Shown: positions 23,016 through 34,365, counted from the stretch's first letter. The stretch is DNA of 64,000 nucleotides from Enchytraeus crypticus (GCA_905160935.1 CAJHZI010000424.1:62001-126000), one strand, 5' to 3'. Numbers and translations are program-made. The notes: a model not told the origin generated them from the sequence alone.

Positions 23016-24229
23016 TGTACGTAATTGACGGATACGGAAAAAAAGAAGAACGACACACTGCTGAAATATGAGTTTTAGAGTTTAGATTTTAATCAAAAAT
23101 ACACCAAGTTTCCGTGCAGAATCTGTGATAATTAAGGGGATATTTTTAATGTTATGGCTGATCTAGTTATTTTGCTACGCTGCTGTGGGGTGCCGATGAG
23201 AAGGTATTTCGTTTTTGAAGGATTGATATTTGTTTGAACTCAGCTAAGCAGTGCCACTTGTGGTCTTCAGTGACTTATTCATGAAGCAGTTTTATGCATG
23301 AAGCTTCAAACACCAGAAGTGCTTGCTTAGTAAATGATTTCAATATTTCTCTAGGATTTGAAAATTTTTTTCTTCCGACATTGGAAGGAACATTAGCATA
23401 TGCCGAGTGTCGATGTAAAAATTTAAATGTTAAAAATTGATAAAAATTTGTTGTTCCAGACACTAAAGACGCTGGAAATGTTCTTCATTCAATTGTTGTA
23501 TTGACCATGTGTCTAAATATCTTATAAGATGCATTTTCTTACTAAAGTTACAAAAGCCAAATAGCATGTACTAGCATAACTACTAATAGAATAACTTAAT
23601 GAAACAAGTTCTACAACTAGTACTGCAGGCTGTACTGCTGCAGCTCTGTTGCCTTCAGCACAGACCTCCCAGACGCTGCCGGCTAGCCGAATTAGCCGAA
23701 AATTGCTCTAAGCCGGATATCCGCCGAGAGTTTTTATAGCTAGCCGAATTCACAGTGAATAGCTCATAGCCGAAAATCCTTTGGAAAAAATTGTGGCTAG
23801 CCAAATTATTATATTTTTTAAACAATATTCTTGTAATTAAATGAAAGGAATATTCTACCAATTCGATGATAACGATGCAATACCATTTTTACTTGGGAAT
23901 CAAACAAATCTGATTACTATTCCAAGTTGTTTGTTGCTTTGTGTGATAGCCTTGTCATTATCTGAACAGATATCAGTTCAGATAAATTTGATCGTGTGTG
24001 GGCTCGTCAGTTTTCAGATCTGAAGACTTCTCCCGCCCACAAAGACTTTTAGCGCATTTGTCGGCTAAGCTTATTTTAATTTGAGCACTTTAAGTAGACA
24101 TTAATTTCTAAATATGAGTTATTAAAATAAAATTATTATATATCACAAAGATGCATTTGACATACAGAGATAAGCGATACCGAATAGAATATCATTATTA
24201 ATTTCAATATTGATTTTAATATAAATTGA
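23016..24229. other. No gene; local GCCGAA repeats at 23680-23790
   Basis: At 23680-23790 'ggctagccgaa' recurs several times with inverted partners. This is a possible decayed DNA-transposon end, not assignable. The remainder is AT-rich and unique. Confidence 0.4.
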
Positions 24230-24440
24230 ATGACTCTTGACGCAGTGATATAAAGTTCGCCTCTAGAACGAGAGGTCGCGAGTTCGGGACTGCGTTAAGA
24301 CGTGAAAAATAAAAACTAGTCTTGCAAACGTCACGTGGTGGTGACAAATCGATATATACTCGACCTTAATGTTCGATTTCCTATCTAGACCCTTTCGTAT
24401 CGACCCCGATTAGGGCTATACGGGAAGCTAACGGATTTCT
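24230..24440 (+). repeat. Possible tRNA-derived SINE, distinct from SINE-A
   Basis: 'gacgcagtgatataaagttc' is box-A-like. 'agaggtcgcgagttcgggac' matches tRNA box B (GGTTCRANNCC) loosely. A spacer then leads to 'tcgaccccgattagggctat'. It resembles a tRNA-headed SINE, but I see only one copy. Confidence 0.4.
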
Positions 24441-25408
24441 TTAAAATTTCAATATTAAACACCCTCGCTAAACAAATAAAAAATTTATAAACAAAGAATA
24501 ATAATTTTATTTAAACTCAATCTCTATTATAACATAACATTACAGAGTCAGGAAGCAATTATATGCTTCTTTAAGACAAATAAATATATTATGATTCAGA
24601 ACGAGGTTGAAAATTTTAGCCAATTGATTATTTTGTAGTTTGCTGCTACATATTAGGAATAGACTTTGAGTCTGGTTGGTCTGTAACTGTATTATTGTTA
24701 ATACAGTTAAAGTACTACTGGTATATACTAATGCAGTGCAGCTTCACCTGAGCATTGATAGCATTGCAGCGTTTTTATTAGCGGTACCATCTGGCGAGTC
24801 AATCGTAAGTGAATACATGTAAATTTCAATTGATGTCAGCATGTAAGCTGTGAGTCAGTGACAGTAGTTATGGAAAACATCAGATTAAGTAAAAAGCCAC
24901 TAACAAAGACTTAGAGGCTCTGCAACAGTACATCCATGTACAACCACAAAATTACACGGAATAAAAAAAGAGAACAACATAAACTTATGCAGTCTGGACT
25001 TACATTATATCTGTTATCAATACGGCAAATTAATATACTAGAAAAAGCAACACAATCCAAGTGTATATTTGAAATCAGATACTTCAAAATAAATATTTAG
25101 TGCCAATAGACATTATAAGGTTTACAGAAAAATTCTAAATTGCTGTAAAGACATCATACTTTTCAAAATAATAATCACGTATCTCTAGATGTTGACATCG
25201 TGATTGAGTCAACATAGGCCTTTTAATTTTATCAGATATAGAGCTCCAAAGCAGTAACTTAAACACATTTGTCTCATAGTGAAGTACAATAAGAAGTAAT
25301 ATGAAAGTCATATACTGTTCTAGGATTGTATGAGACATTATTATCAGTACTCTTACTATTCTTTGCTAACAGACAATTACTATTCTTAAAAATGTGGGAA
25401 TAGTACGA
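24441..25408. other. No recognised feature
   Basis: AT-rich unique sequence without supported exons or shared repeats. Confidence 0.45.
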
Positions 25409-25506
25409 CTTCTAAGGTGGTTCCCCTTTCCTTCCTCGGTTCATACTCAGTCGCCTCTTACAACACATGTAGTTTACTGTTAGTCTATTCCTAAGCGTCC
25501 AGGACA
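25409..25506 (-). repeat. Repeat C, 5' part
   Basis: Reverse complement of the first ~100 bases of the 17.2-kb copy: 'cttctaaggtggttcc', 'cagtcgcctcttacaaca', 'catgtagtttactgttagtc' and 'tattcctaagcgtccaggac'. Confidence 0.65.
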
Positions 25507-25989
25507 ATTTACAGGAAATCTATGCGAAATATAGATGTGAAATTATTGATTTTAGACATGAACAATTATATAAACTAATGTCTGAGTACAATTGCTTTAT
25601 TGGATGTAATGTTACCTATCAAAAGTAAACTGAAATTATTATTTTTCTCTATATTTTGAAAATAATAAAGTAAATAAATCATAAAATTAATTCACGATAA
25701 CTGAAAAAGTTAAAGACTATAATTTTCTCTAATTTATTTAATTTATTTGTTTATTGCACGATTTTTGAAGTACATGTGTGTGATGTTTCGTGTTCTTTTC
25801 GTTTCGAACACTTTATCTCTTTGTTCTATTTCGCTGAACATGATGTCAGTTTGTGCTTTATATTGTGTACTTATTGTACTTTTTGCTGTCATATTTTTGG
25901 TGAGATAAAGATGTATATATGTATATGTATATGAATCTAATTACGAGTAAATATATCTATATAAAAGTAAATAAATATATCTCTATATG

Positions 25990-26290
25990 TCAATTTGTTA
26001 TCATATCATCCAACCTCCCATGTCTCGACCTGCCTCCCACTTCCCCTTGCATTCTTAGTATTTTCTTACTTCTATAATTCTATTAGGCATACATCTTTCA
26101 TGAAAACATCCCCACTTACAATGTGTCCTATCCGGCTTTTATCGTCACATTTATTAGCTGTCTATCCTGCCGACTCTCTCAAGAACTTCTTCATTTGTAA
26201 TTTCGCGAGTCCGACTAATCTTATCCATCTTGCTACATAACCACATTTCTAATGCCTATAATGGAATGCTCCTGTAGCCTCTCTCCTTAA
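25990..26290 (-). mobile_element. LINE-R fragment
   Basis: On the minus strand this matches 27.19-27.47 kb: 'attacaaatgaagaagttct' on to 'gagagtcggcaggatagaca' and 'taggacacattgtaag'. It encodes the region around 'TNEE.LE.V....LIN'. No ends are preserved. Confidence 0.75.
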
Positions 26291-26489
26291 TGTCCTTTGA
26301 ATGTATATGTAAATTAATTCTACTGATTCAAGAAGTCGTGAAAACATGTAGCACACCAGTGACCAGCCTAGTCGTATAATTTCATATTTCATAAAACATT
26401 AATTGTAAAGGAACAAAACACAAACTAATATACATGTACAAATACAGGTACTAATATACATGTACATGTACATGCACTAATATACATAT

Positions 26490-27570
26490 AGGGAGAGAGA
26501 GGTAGAGAGAGAGAGAGACAGACAGACAGAAAAAGAAAAAAGGCCTTTGACAGCATTCATTGGATAACAATGTTGAATATCTTGAAAAGAATAGGAATTG
26601 ACTGAAGTGATAGAAGACTAAGTTTAAATTTGTATCTAAATCAAAGAGCAGTACTCCAACAAGAATGCTCAGAAAAAGGTGAAATAGGACATGGAGTAAG
26701 ACAAGTTTGTAGCATTTCGCCGCTGCTGTTTAGCATTTACGCTGAGGCAATGATGGATGAAGCCATGGAAGACTTGGAAGAAGGAATAAAAGTAGGAGGG
26801 AATTTGTTACAAGATGTAAGATTTGCAGATCAACAAGGAATGGTAGCGGGCAGCGAGATTGGATTGCAGAAGATAATGGATAGGCTGAATGATACGGCCC
26901 TAAGATACGGCATGAAGATTAATATAAGAAAGACCAAGGTTATGAGAGTGTCCAATAATAAAGGTGAAGTTAATATCACAATAAATGTTACGAAATTGGA
27001 ACAGGTAAGGAGTTTCAAATATTTGGGTCATACTATAACCGATGACGGGAAATATGAGACTGAAATATGCAGTAGGATTGCACAAGCAAAAGCGGCCTTT
27101 GGTAGTAGAAAAGAACTATTAACAAAAAGTCTAAAGAAAGATACAAAGATAAAGATAGTGAAAACTTTGGTTTGGACCACGCTATAGTATGGATGTGAGA
27201 CAAGGACCTTAAGAAAGGAAGATTTGGAGGCATTGGAAATGTGGATTTGGTAAAAAATGGAGAGGATTAGCTGGACCCAAAAGGTTACAAATGAGGAATT
27301 CCTGGAGAGAGTTGGCACAGATAGACATTTGATAAATGTATTAAGAAATAGGAAGAAGAGATGGATAGGACACATTGGAAGGAGGGAAGATCTATTAAAA
27401 GAGGTCATAGAAGGCAGAATGGAAGGAAAAAGAGGCAGGGGCAGGCCGAGATTAGGCATGCTAGATGATTTAAAGACCCACTCATATGTGGAAATGAAGA
27501 GGAAGGCGGAAGTTAGATAAGAGTGGAGGCGTTATGTACCATGGACCTGCCAGTAGGCAGTGCACTAAGA
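26490..27570 (+). mobile_element. LINE-R, the best-preserved 3' half in the window
   Basis: A GA/GACA microsatellite (26490-26530) leads directly into 'aaaaggcctttgacagcatt', the AFDSIHW region of reverse transcriptase. The frame at 26630-27187 encodes 'GVRQVCSISPLLFSIYAEA' (motif B), 'FADQQGMVAGSE' (catalytic FADD changed to FADQ), 'YGMKINIRKTKVMRVS' and 'FKYLGHTITDDGKYETEI', ending at an in-frame stop in the YGCE region. 27257-27520 continues with 'WTQKVTNEEFLERVGTDRHL' and 'RWIGHIGRREDLLKEVIEGR', 'GKRGRGRPRLGMLDDLK'. The 3' end is 'cctgccagtaggcagtgcac' plus GA/TA. Wording fits the RTE/BovB group. The loss of the second catalytic Asp and the stops make it inactive. Confidence 0.92.
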
Positions 27571-29009
27571 GAGAGAATATATATATCCACAAAATACATA
27601 CTAACAAAAGACACATGGAACATATAAGGCACATAGAAGTTTCATGAAAGACATGAAAGACATAAAAGAATGTCATATAATTCATAAAATTATAAAAATT
27701 AAAAATTATAAAATTTATAAAATTTATAAAAATTCATATGACAATATAGAACAACATACTTGCACGCACACAACTCAATACAAACATATGTATTTATACA
27801 GTATATTATATATACGTACATATTCACACACATATCTACGTACTTTCACACATTCACGTATATACATTTATAAATAAATACGTATACACTATACACACAT
27901 GCACACATTAACAAACATATGCACGCACATAGGGGCCTGATTATACACTGGTAAACACCTAGAAACTCGCACACTGTTTACTGGGTTTGCTCGTATATTT
28001 ATTACTACCTGAATCTTGTAGATTTATTACTATATGCACCTGACGCATCAAGGCCCAACAAACTTGAACAAAGCCTTTGAGAAGTGACTCATTAGTTTGT
28101 CTCGAAATGTGAAATTCCAAACTCTTTTCTCACTTTTTTAGATTCAATAAATTCTCAAGGACCGGCACCGTTCCACGGCCAATATTTGTGCGAAGTATTG
28201 CCTTCTACGAATTGAAACAGATTTACTGGTTATTATTTTCTATTTTAAAGAATTTACGTTTGTAACACGCTGACATGCTACCGACAATTGAAATATTTAT
28301 GCTAATATATAAGTTGTTATTGTTATATATTTTACACCGAAATGTAAAGCCCAACAGATGAAAATAAGCAGCTAAGATATCGACAATTTTAACTATCTCT
28401 TAAAGCAAATTTTCCTATCTTCTCGTAAATTAAGCTGATCTGGATTACTAGGAAATGCTGACTAGAGAATAGGCCTCACTGTGCTCAGTGCTGGCAGAAT
28501 TACTTACTTAAGGACTTAAATAATGATCACAATCATTCCATTATGCTATTTGCTATCCTCAACAGTTTTGCAATTTTCCACCAAATCTGTGTTAGATTAC
28601 ATATAATGATATATTAACCAATTTCCGCTTCATAAACCGCCGAACATAAAACTGTCATATAACTAGCCCACTCACATGTGGGAACTTCCAGTGTTAATTA
28701 AGCTGAAGCAAAATCTGGGACATGTCAGTTTAGAGATCAAAGTGAATATAAGTGTACGTGATTATACTGAAATCAAATAAACAAGATCATTTTAATCCTG
28801 CAGGGTACTTTTTTATTGGTATAGTTAGTTACACACATGACATACCGCATGTGTTTACATAGTTTTTCTTTCTTGTTGCTGTTTTTGTAGTTTTCGTTAT
28901 TTCCTCCATTCCACTTCGTGGTAATTAGTAGTCGTTGCCTTTTGTTGGAGAATCAATTGCAGCCGGCGCGGATTTAAGAACAACCTTCCAACACCCTCGG
29001 GATTTTTTC
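27571..29009. other. No gene; AT-rich, CA/TA-rich patches
   Basis: 27570-27930 is rich in 'ataca/cacaca' simple sequence next to the LINE-R tail. The rest shows no exon. Confidence 0.45.
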
Positions 29010-29013
29010 TTTA

Positions 29014-29050
<37 letters not shown>

Positions 29051-29295
29051 TCTTAGTGCACTGCCTACTGGCAGGTCCATGGTATATTACGCCTCCACTC
29101 ATTTTTGCTTTTTGTTTTCATCTTCATACGGTCCACATACGAGTGGATCTTTAAATCATCCAATATTTCTAATCTTGGTCTCTCTCTGTTTCTCTTTCCT
29201 TCCATTCTGCCTTCTATGATTTCCTTTAGTATCTCTATCTCCACACAGAATATGTCTTATTCAATTTTTCTTCCCATTTCTTATTGCATTTATCT
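29010..29295 (-). mobile_element. LINE-R 3' end with (TC)n
   Basis: (TC)n at 29016-29053 runs into 'cttagtgcactgcctactgg', 'caggtccatggtata' and 'cgcctccact'. The reverse complement of the LINE-R C-terminal coding region follows ('cttccattctgccttctatg'). The hairpin CTGCC-agta-GGCAG is perfect here. Confidence 0.88.
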
Positions 29296-29783
29296 ACTCT
29301 CAACTAAACTAGCTAATATTATATATAAATGTAGAATACAAAGTCAATATGACCATAGAGTATGGCAGAGGAATGGAGTTCAAATTATCAAGTAAGATAC
29401 AAGTCTATGAAAAACTCAGTTTTTATTAATTTTTACTACACATATAGCAGGCTCAGCTCTAACTAATCCCTCTTATTTAGTCTTTGCAAAAACGTTTAAT
29501 AATTATACATGCAGAATACAAAGTAAATATGATCATTGAATATGGCAGAGGAATAATTAAGCTTGGCAGTACATACGCTGAGCGGCTGTAGGCCTACAAC
29601 CAAAGTCTGTAATAAGAAAATTATCATAAAATCTTCACTAATTTTTGATATTTATGTTTTAGAGTAACTTATTTCTGTAAAGGTTTCGTATGCTATTGAA
29701 TAATTGTTAATGTATTTTAACGATTCTGTATAAGTTTATATTAACGTAATCGCTCAATTATTTCAAAACAGGATAATGCAAAT

Positions 29784-29948
29784 AATCAATCAATTAATCA
29801 GTCCATCAATCAATTATGATTGAACGTCCAATTCCTTGCCAAAAGGTCATATCAGAGAAATCTCAGGCTGACTCTTTACCCACAGACGTCAAGAGCATCA
29901 TTCGATGACGACTGAGTATGCTAAGAACGAAGAGAAAGCAAGATCAAA
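29784..29948 (-). mobile_element. SINE-B, diverged
   Basis: (CAAT)n-like start, then 'gaacgtccaattccttgcc', 'gcatcattcgatgacgactg' and 'gaacgaagagaaag'. It is the reverse complement of SINE-B with many mismatches, so an older copy. Confidence 0.75.
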
Positions 29949-30148
29949 CAGTGCAAATCAATAATAACGCTGCAATTAGCTCAGAGTATTGACTTTGAGG
30001 AAAGAGATGGGTGTTTAACTTTTCAAGTTAAGCAATAATACACCTTTTTACGTGATCGAAAATCTCTTGGCAGAGAGTTTCAAAATGTTGGAGCAGAAAA
30101 CATGAACTAGCCCCTCCCAATCGTTTACTTTTATCAATGCACATGTGG

Positions 30149-30812
30149 GATGTATTTTTATATTCTGCATTAATTTATGTACATTTTAGTAACATAATCT
30201 TATATCTTGTGATATATGAAAACCTTATAATTATTTTTTTTAATTTCTCTCACGCAGCGTAAGGTTAATACTTTCCAAGGAATGTTTACAACATTTACAA
30301 GAGTGCGCAGTACTTTTCATGCTAGTCACGATTCTGTATAAACAAAAACTTGGAGCTTGGTTAAAAACAAAGTCTGTTCCAAATTTTGGACGCTTAACAG
30401 TTCAACAAGTCAACAGCCCAAATACTAGTTCAACTATACAAGCAGATTGGTACGAGCAATGAATGATATAAACAGATTACCTGAGGGATAGGCAATGATA
30501 CAACTGAGCAAAAACATTTATAAAAACAAATTTGAGGCATGAATAATGATAAAAACAGACTAATTGAGGAAGGAGCAATGCTGCAAGCAAACTGTTTGAA
30601 GCAAAAACAATGATAAAACCAGACTAATTGGGGCATGAGCAAATGATACATGCAAACTATTTGAAGCATGAACAATGATAAAATCAGACTAATTGAGGCA
30701 TGATGTATTTTTAAATTCTTCATTTATTTATGTAAATTTTAATATTATAATTCTATCATATGATATATGAAAACCTTATAATAGTTTAAACAAAATTATT
30801 CTCTCACGTACA
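30149..30812. repeat. Direct ~105-bp repeats flanking a degenerate tandem array
   Basis: The segment at 30149-30256 ('gatgtatttttatattctgc' to 'atatgaaaaccttataat' and 'tctctcacg') recurs at about 30700-30812. Between them, 30440-30705 holds four or five diverged units around 'caatgataaaancagactaa' plus 'ttgaggcatga'. Non-coding. Confidence 0.75.
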
Positions 30813-31282
30813 GACAGACTGAAGCATGACTGATTTCGTAGAGTGGTGCATAGAATGCTTCAATAAATTCTCAGTTGTGTTCACTTGATCAAGAGTTTTT
30901 CGGTACTTAAACCCTTACATTAAATCTCACTTAACTGTCAAACCCGGGACAACAACGAACTGATGTCTAGAGCCTCGTGATAGTCTAGACCATTCGGCTT
31001 AATTAATTTACGGAAGTTATTTATCTTTTCTTCCAAAGTTTTAGTACATGTATATCAGTAGTTCACTTGTCTGCAGATATCTAGGCCCACACATTGTGGG
31101 AACACACCACGCTTCCACACTAGATATCTCCTGTGAAGTTTTATATGTTAGCAGTTGTCATTCAGGTCGGTCAGGTCAGCTGCACTAAATCAAAGACTAA
31201 TGTTGGTTGATGCTAGCGCACTGATTGAAAGCATCACTGGTGGATAGGGTGGTGGAGAGAGGATGCTGGTTGAACCGATGCC

Positions 31283-31317
31283 TATAAAACATCGGCTAGG
31301 CTTCCCACAGGATCAGT
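31283..31317 (+). promoter_or_regulatory. TATA box and initiator of the AChBP-like gene
   Basis: TATAAA at 31283-31288 is followed by TCAGTG at 31313-31318. An A in the initiator lies 31 bases from the first T of TATA, the canonical TATA-to-start spacing. The predicted start codon is about 104 bases further on. The motif CATCGG or its inverse CCGATG occurs at 31274, 31290 and 31340. Confidence 0.6.
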
Positions 31318-31417
31318 GCCGATATGTAGTTTTGCAGACATCGGTTCTTTGTAGATCAAGCATTGCAGCACTGTTCTACTGACATATCTACTAGTTCTGT
31401 CTCTCTGAGTCGTCGAC

Positions 31418-31462
31418 ATGATGAAGTTAGCAGCCCTGTTTATCATCGGCCTTGTCGCTGTG
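31418..31462 (+). CDS. AChBP-like exon 1: signal peptide
   Basis: Encodes MMKLAALFIIGLVAV, a short Lys then a hydrophobic run typical of a secretory signal. Donor 'GTG|gtatgt' leaves phase 0. Two ATGs are adjacent (31418 and 31421); either gives a signal peptide. It lies downstream of the TATA/Inr promoter with a 5' leader of about 104 bases. Cleavage is expected near the exon 1/2 junction, so exon 1 is close to a signal-peptide module. Confidence 0.85.
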
Positions 31463-32343
31463 GTATGTTCATTACTTTCCGTGTCGATTACATTCTAAAT
31501 AGTAATAATTTATTTCTACGCTAGTATTTAAATCTTAAAGCGTAGTTCATTAGAATATCCATGAATGCGTTCTTTAGCAGTCCATGACAAATAATTGTTG
31601 AAAGCCGCAAAATTGAGGACGTACATGTTATGTCATACATGTTCGAAACGATTTCGAGATTTAATCGAATTTGGGAATGAAATTAGGCATTTTCATCGAC
31701 ATAAAAATATTTATGCAAGTCAATGAAATCGTTCGCGCAATTACCAGAAGCAATGTTACATATTCTATTCTTAATGATGGAGTTTATTGTAACAAAGTTT
31801 TCACTTTGTCAAACTTTTTACGTTGCCAAACGAGTTGAAATAATAGCATGCAAGGTTGCGTCTTAGACTGCATTTACTTCTCCAGTCCAAGTGTGTAGCG
31901 ACTAAGCTACAGCATCTCGACAGTGTTCCACATGTTTCAATTTCTAATCCTGAAGCTTTACCGTCTCTGAAGCCACATTGCAACGGTGCAGATAAAACTC
32001 TGGCTGGGTGGCTGATACAAAACAAAATAAAACCCGCCAAGCTGGTCATAAGCGGATTTCATTCGTGGCAATCTTTTCACATATTAGCTTTGTTAATTTA
32101 TCATGACCTACGCGGCACTAATAATAGCTTATCAATATATTTTATCAATAAATTATAGTCGACTTTTTCAATAAATAACAACTTCAGCTTAATTCAACAG
32201 TATAAATAGGCTAAATAATTATGGCAGTTTTTATGCTTAGCATAAAAACTGCATTGAGCCGCTTCTACATGTACTTTATCACATTCAATCCCGTAGAGAT
32301 CATCGCCATGCAAACTAAAAAATTTCATGTCACACAATATACC

Positions 32344-32440
32344 CGTGCTGTGTCGGGGTTGCTGAAGAATAGATCACCGTAGACTGCATATATCGTAAAC
32401 GGTGACAAAGCACTAAATTCAAAACCAACGTCAGAAAGGG
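32344..32440 (+). repeat. Repeat C, 5' part, in intron 1
   Basis: 'cgtgctgtgtcggggttgct', 'gaagaatagatcaccgtaga' and 'ctgcatatatcgtaa' match the beginning of the 17.2-kb copy. Only the first ~100 bases are present. Confidence 0.65.
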
Positions 32441-32934
32441 CATTCGGTAGGTGAGTGCATAGGCTCCAGAAATTTGCTAAAACAATTTCTAAAACGCATG
32501 GAATCAGGTCGTATCCGGACACAAGTTACACTGGGATTCAAGGGAAACTGATGATGATGAATGTTACGCAATATTTCTTTCTGGTTCGTCAAAGATCTGC
32601 GTAATACGCCTCCTTGATCTTAGTCAACCTTCTTGTTTCTTTCCCGATTCTCATTTTATGAATTCTACTATTTTTATGTTAGTTTATCATACAGTACTGT
32701 TTGTCGCTGATTTGTTACACAACAAGGAAATCAATGAGAGACACTTGACCGTCGTATATTGTATTGTTAATTTATTTATTTTTATTATTTGTACTGATTT
32801 TATTGAACTGTGCTCTGTTGTACTGTATTGCACTAAATTCTGTTATCACTGTATTTTGCTGCATTATTATGCCGTATTCTACATAAATGTATTGTACTGC
32901 AGTAAACTACGCTTTATTTTATTATAGCGAGTTG

Positions 32935-33234
32935 TTCTGTATTGTACTGGGTTGTACTGTATTATACTGCGTTGTACTGTATTGTACTGGATTGTACTGT
33001 ATTGCACTGGGTTTTACTGTGTGTACTGGGTTGTACTGTATGTACTGGGTTGTACTGTATGTATGTACTGGGTTGTACTGTATTGCACTGTGTGTGCTGT
33101 TCTGTACTGGGCTCTATTGTACTGGGTTGTACTGTATTGCACTGTGTGTGCTGTTCTGTACTAGGCTGTATTTCACTGGGTTGTACTGTACTGGGTTGTA
33201 CTGTACTGGGTTTTACTGTACTGGGTTGTACTAG
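32935..33234. repeat. TGTACTGGGT-type minisatellite ending at a splice acceptor
   Basis: Many 10- to 20-bp units around 'tgtactgggt' and 'tgtattgtactgggt', interrupted by variants such as 'gtgtgtgctgttc'. The last unit reads 'tgtactag' and the exon 2 coding sequence starts right after that AG. Cys-Thr-Gly-Leu-Tyr-rich frames here are repeat artefacts. Confidence 0.93.
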
Positions 33235-33396
33235 GTGAGTGGTACTACAGAGGAGAAGCTGGCCGCTGCTCTGTTCAAGGACTACAACAAGAACGTCAAC
33301 CCCCCGAGCACCCCTCTAGACATGTCCCTCTCCTACATATGCGCTGATATCAACAAAGCCAACCTCCAACTCACCAGCAGACTTCTAGAGAAATAT
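33235..33396 (+). CDS. AChBP-like exon 2: N-terminal helix and first strands
   Basis: 54 codons, VSGTTEEKLAAALFKDYNKN onward. 'EEKLAAALFKDYNKNVNP' aligns with the N-terminal helix of nicotinic subunits (compare the receptor pattern E.RL...L...YN...RP), and 'LDMSLSYICADI' with strand 1. The acceptor is the 'ctag' at 33231-33234, chosen because it matches exon 1 phase 0; 'tacag' at 33246-33250 would shift the frame. The donor is 'AAATAT|gtaagt'. The stretch before exon 3 is a few residues shorter than in receptors, and no Trp stands at the usual loop D position. A lone Cys lies in 'YICAD'. Confidence 0.85.
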
Positions 33397-33590
33397 GTAA
33401 GTAGCTCTATCACTGGCTCCTAAAAATATGGGAGTAGCTCTATCACTGGCTCCTAGAAAAATGTTACTAGCTCTATCACTGGCTCCTAGAAAAATATGTA
33501 AGTAGCTGAATCACTGGCTCTTAGAATAATAAGTAAGTATCTCTATCACTGGCGCCTAAAAATATGTAAGTAGCTCTATCACTGGTGCGT
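33385..33590. repeat. 35-bp minisatellite made from the exon 2 end and donor
   Basis: The unit 'ctcctagaaaaatatgtaag' plus 'tagctctatcactgg' repeats about six times. Its first copy overlaps the coding end of exon 2 ('cttctagagaaatat') and the real donor. Later copies keep GTAAGT at about 33497, 33530 and 33566; two others have lost it. The exon frame would meet a stop at 33421 if the first donor were not used. Confidence 0.92.
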
Positions 33591-34260
33591 ACCTCAATGC
33601 GCACCTACGATTGCATGTATTGCTTGCACACATCGGTGCGCAGATGTGTATACTACTACTAATGTCCGAGGCGACCCTTCGAACCCGTTGTCTCGTGTTT
33701 ATCTGGCAGGCGTGACATCGACTTGGCTACTTGTCGTATGATATATAACCTAAATCATACATGTATCGTAGGTTTTATTTTGATACTTCACGAATAAGAT
33801 AATCTGAACTGATTGTGTCATAATAAGATACTTGAGGTGAACAAATCAAACTGGCTTGACCGGTATTTTCACTTTATGGGCGGGGTTAGTCATCTTTGAT
33901 ATGTCTCACATGACTTAAAAGGTAGGGCTAATCATCATTTACATATCATATCATATCATACTATACTAGTGGGGGCATGATATAGGATATATCTGACGTC
34001 GTTCACTGACGATGATCTTATCAAATATATCTGATTATTTTCATATGCCTGATCAACTAAATCTCACGATAAATGTAATCGCGAGTTAACCATCAAAATA
34101 AAGAATCAATAGTAACTAATATCAACTTTGTTGCTAAAAGAAACGCATGGTTGATCGCTTGATTTGTTGACTTAATTTATATATTGATTGGCTGATTGAT
34201 TGATTGGTTGAGTGATTGAATGATAAACTAATTGCTTGATTGATTATAAAGACTTGGCAG

Positions 34261-34365
34261 GACTCAAGATTGACATGGGACCCTAAGACTTACGATGGTA
34301 TAGCTCAACTGCGCTATCCAGCCCACCACTTGTGGAGACCTGCCTTCAAGCTCTACACCTCGTTC
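34261..34365 (+). CDS. AChBP-like exon 3: loops D/A region
   Basis: 35 codons, DSRLTWDPKTYDGIAQLRYP then AHHLWRPAFKLYTSF. It aligns closely with the receptor pattern 'RLRWnPadYGGI..iRlPs..vW.PdlvLYnn', including the loop A Tyr (LY). Acceptor 'ttggcag|GAC' and donor 'TTC|gtagtc', both phase 0. The donor is weak (GTAGTC instead of GTAAGT). The acceptor has little polypyrimidine. This exon is short and has no start codon. Confidence 0.85.

Noticed and set aside
31801-32160. Overlapping frames on both strands in intron 1
   Set aside because: No family resemblance, no suitable splice sites, and incompatible with the AChBP-like gene structure.
32887-33238. Cys-Tyr-Gly-Leu-rich frames of about 100 residues
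   Set aside because: They come from the TGTACTGGGT minisatellite in an intron.
33240-33250. 'tactacag' as the exon 2 acceptor
   Set aside because: It would join exon 1 (phase 0) out of frame; the 'ctag' at 33231-33234 keeps the frame.
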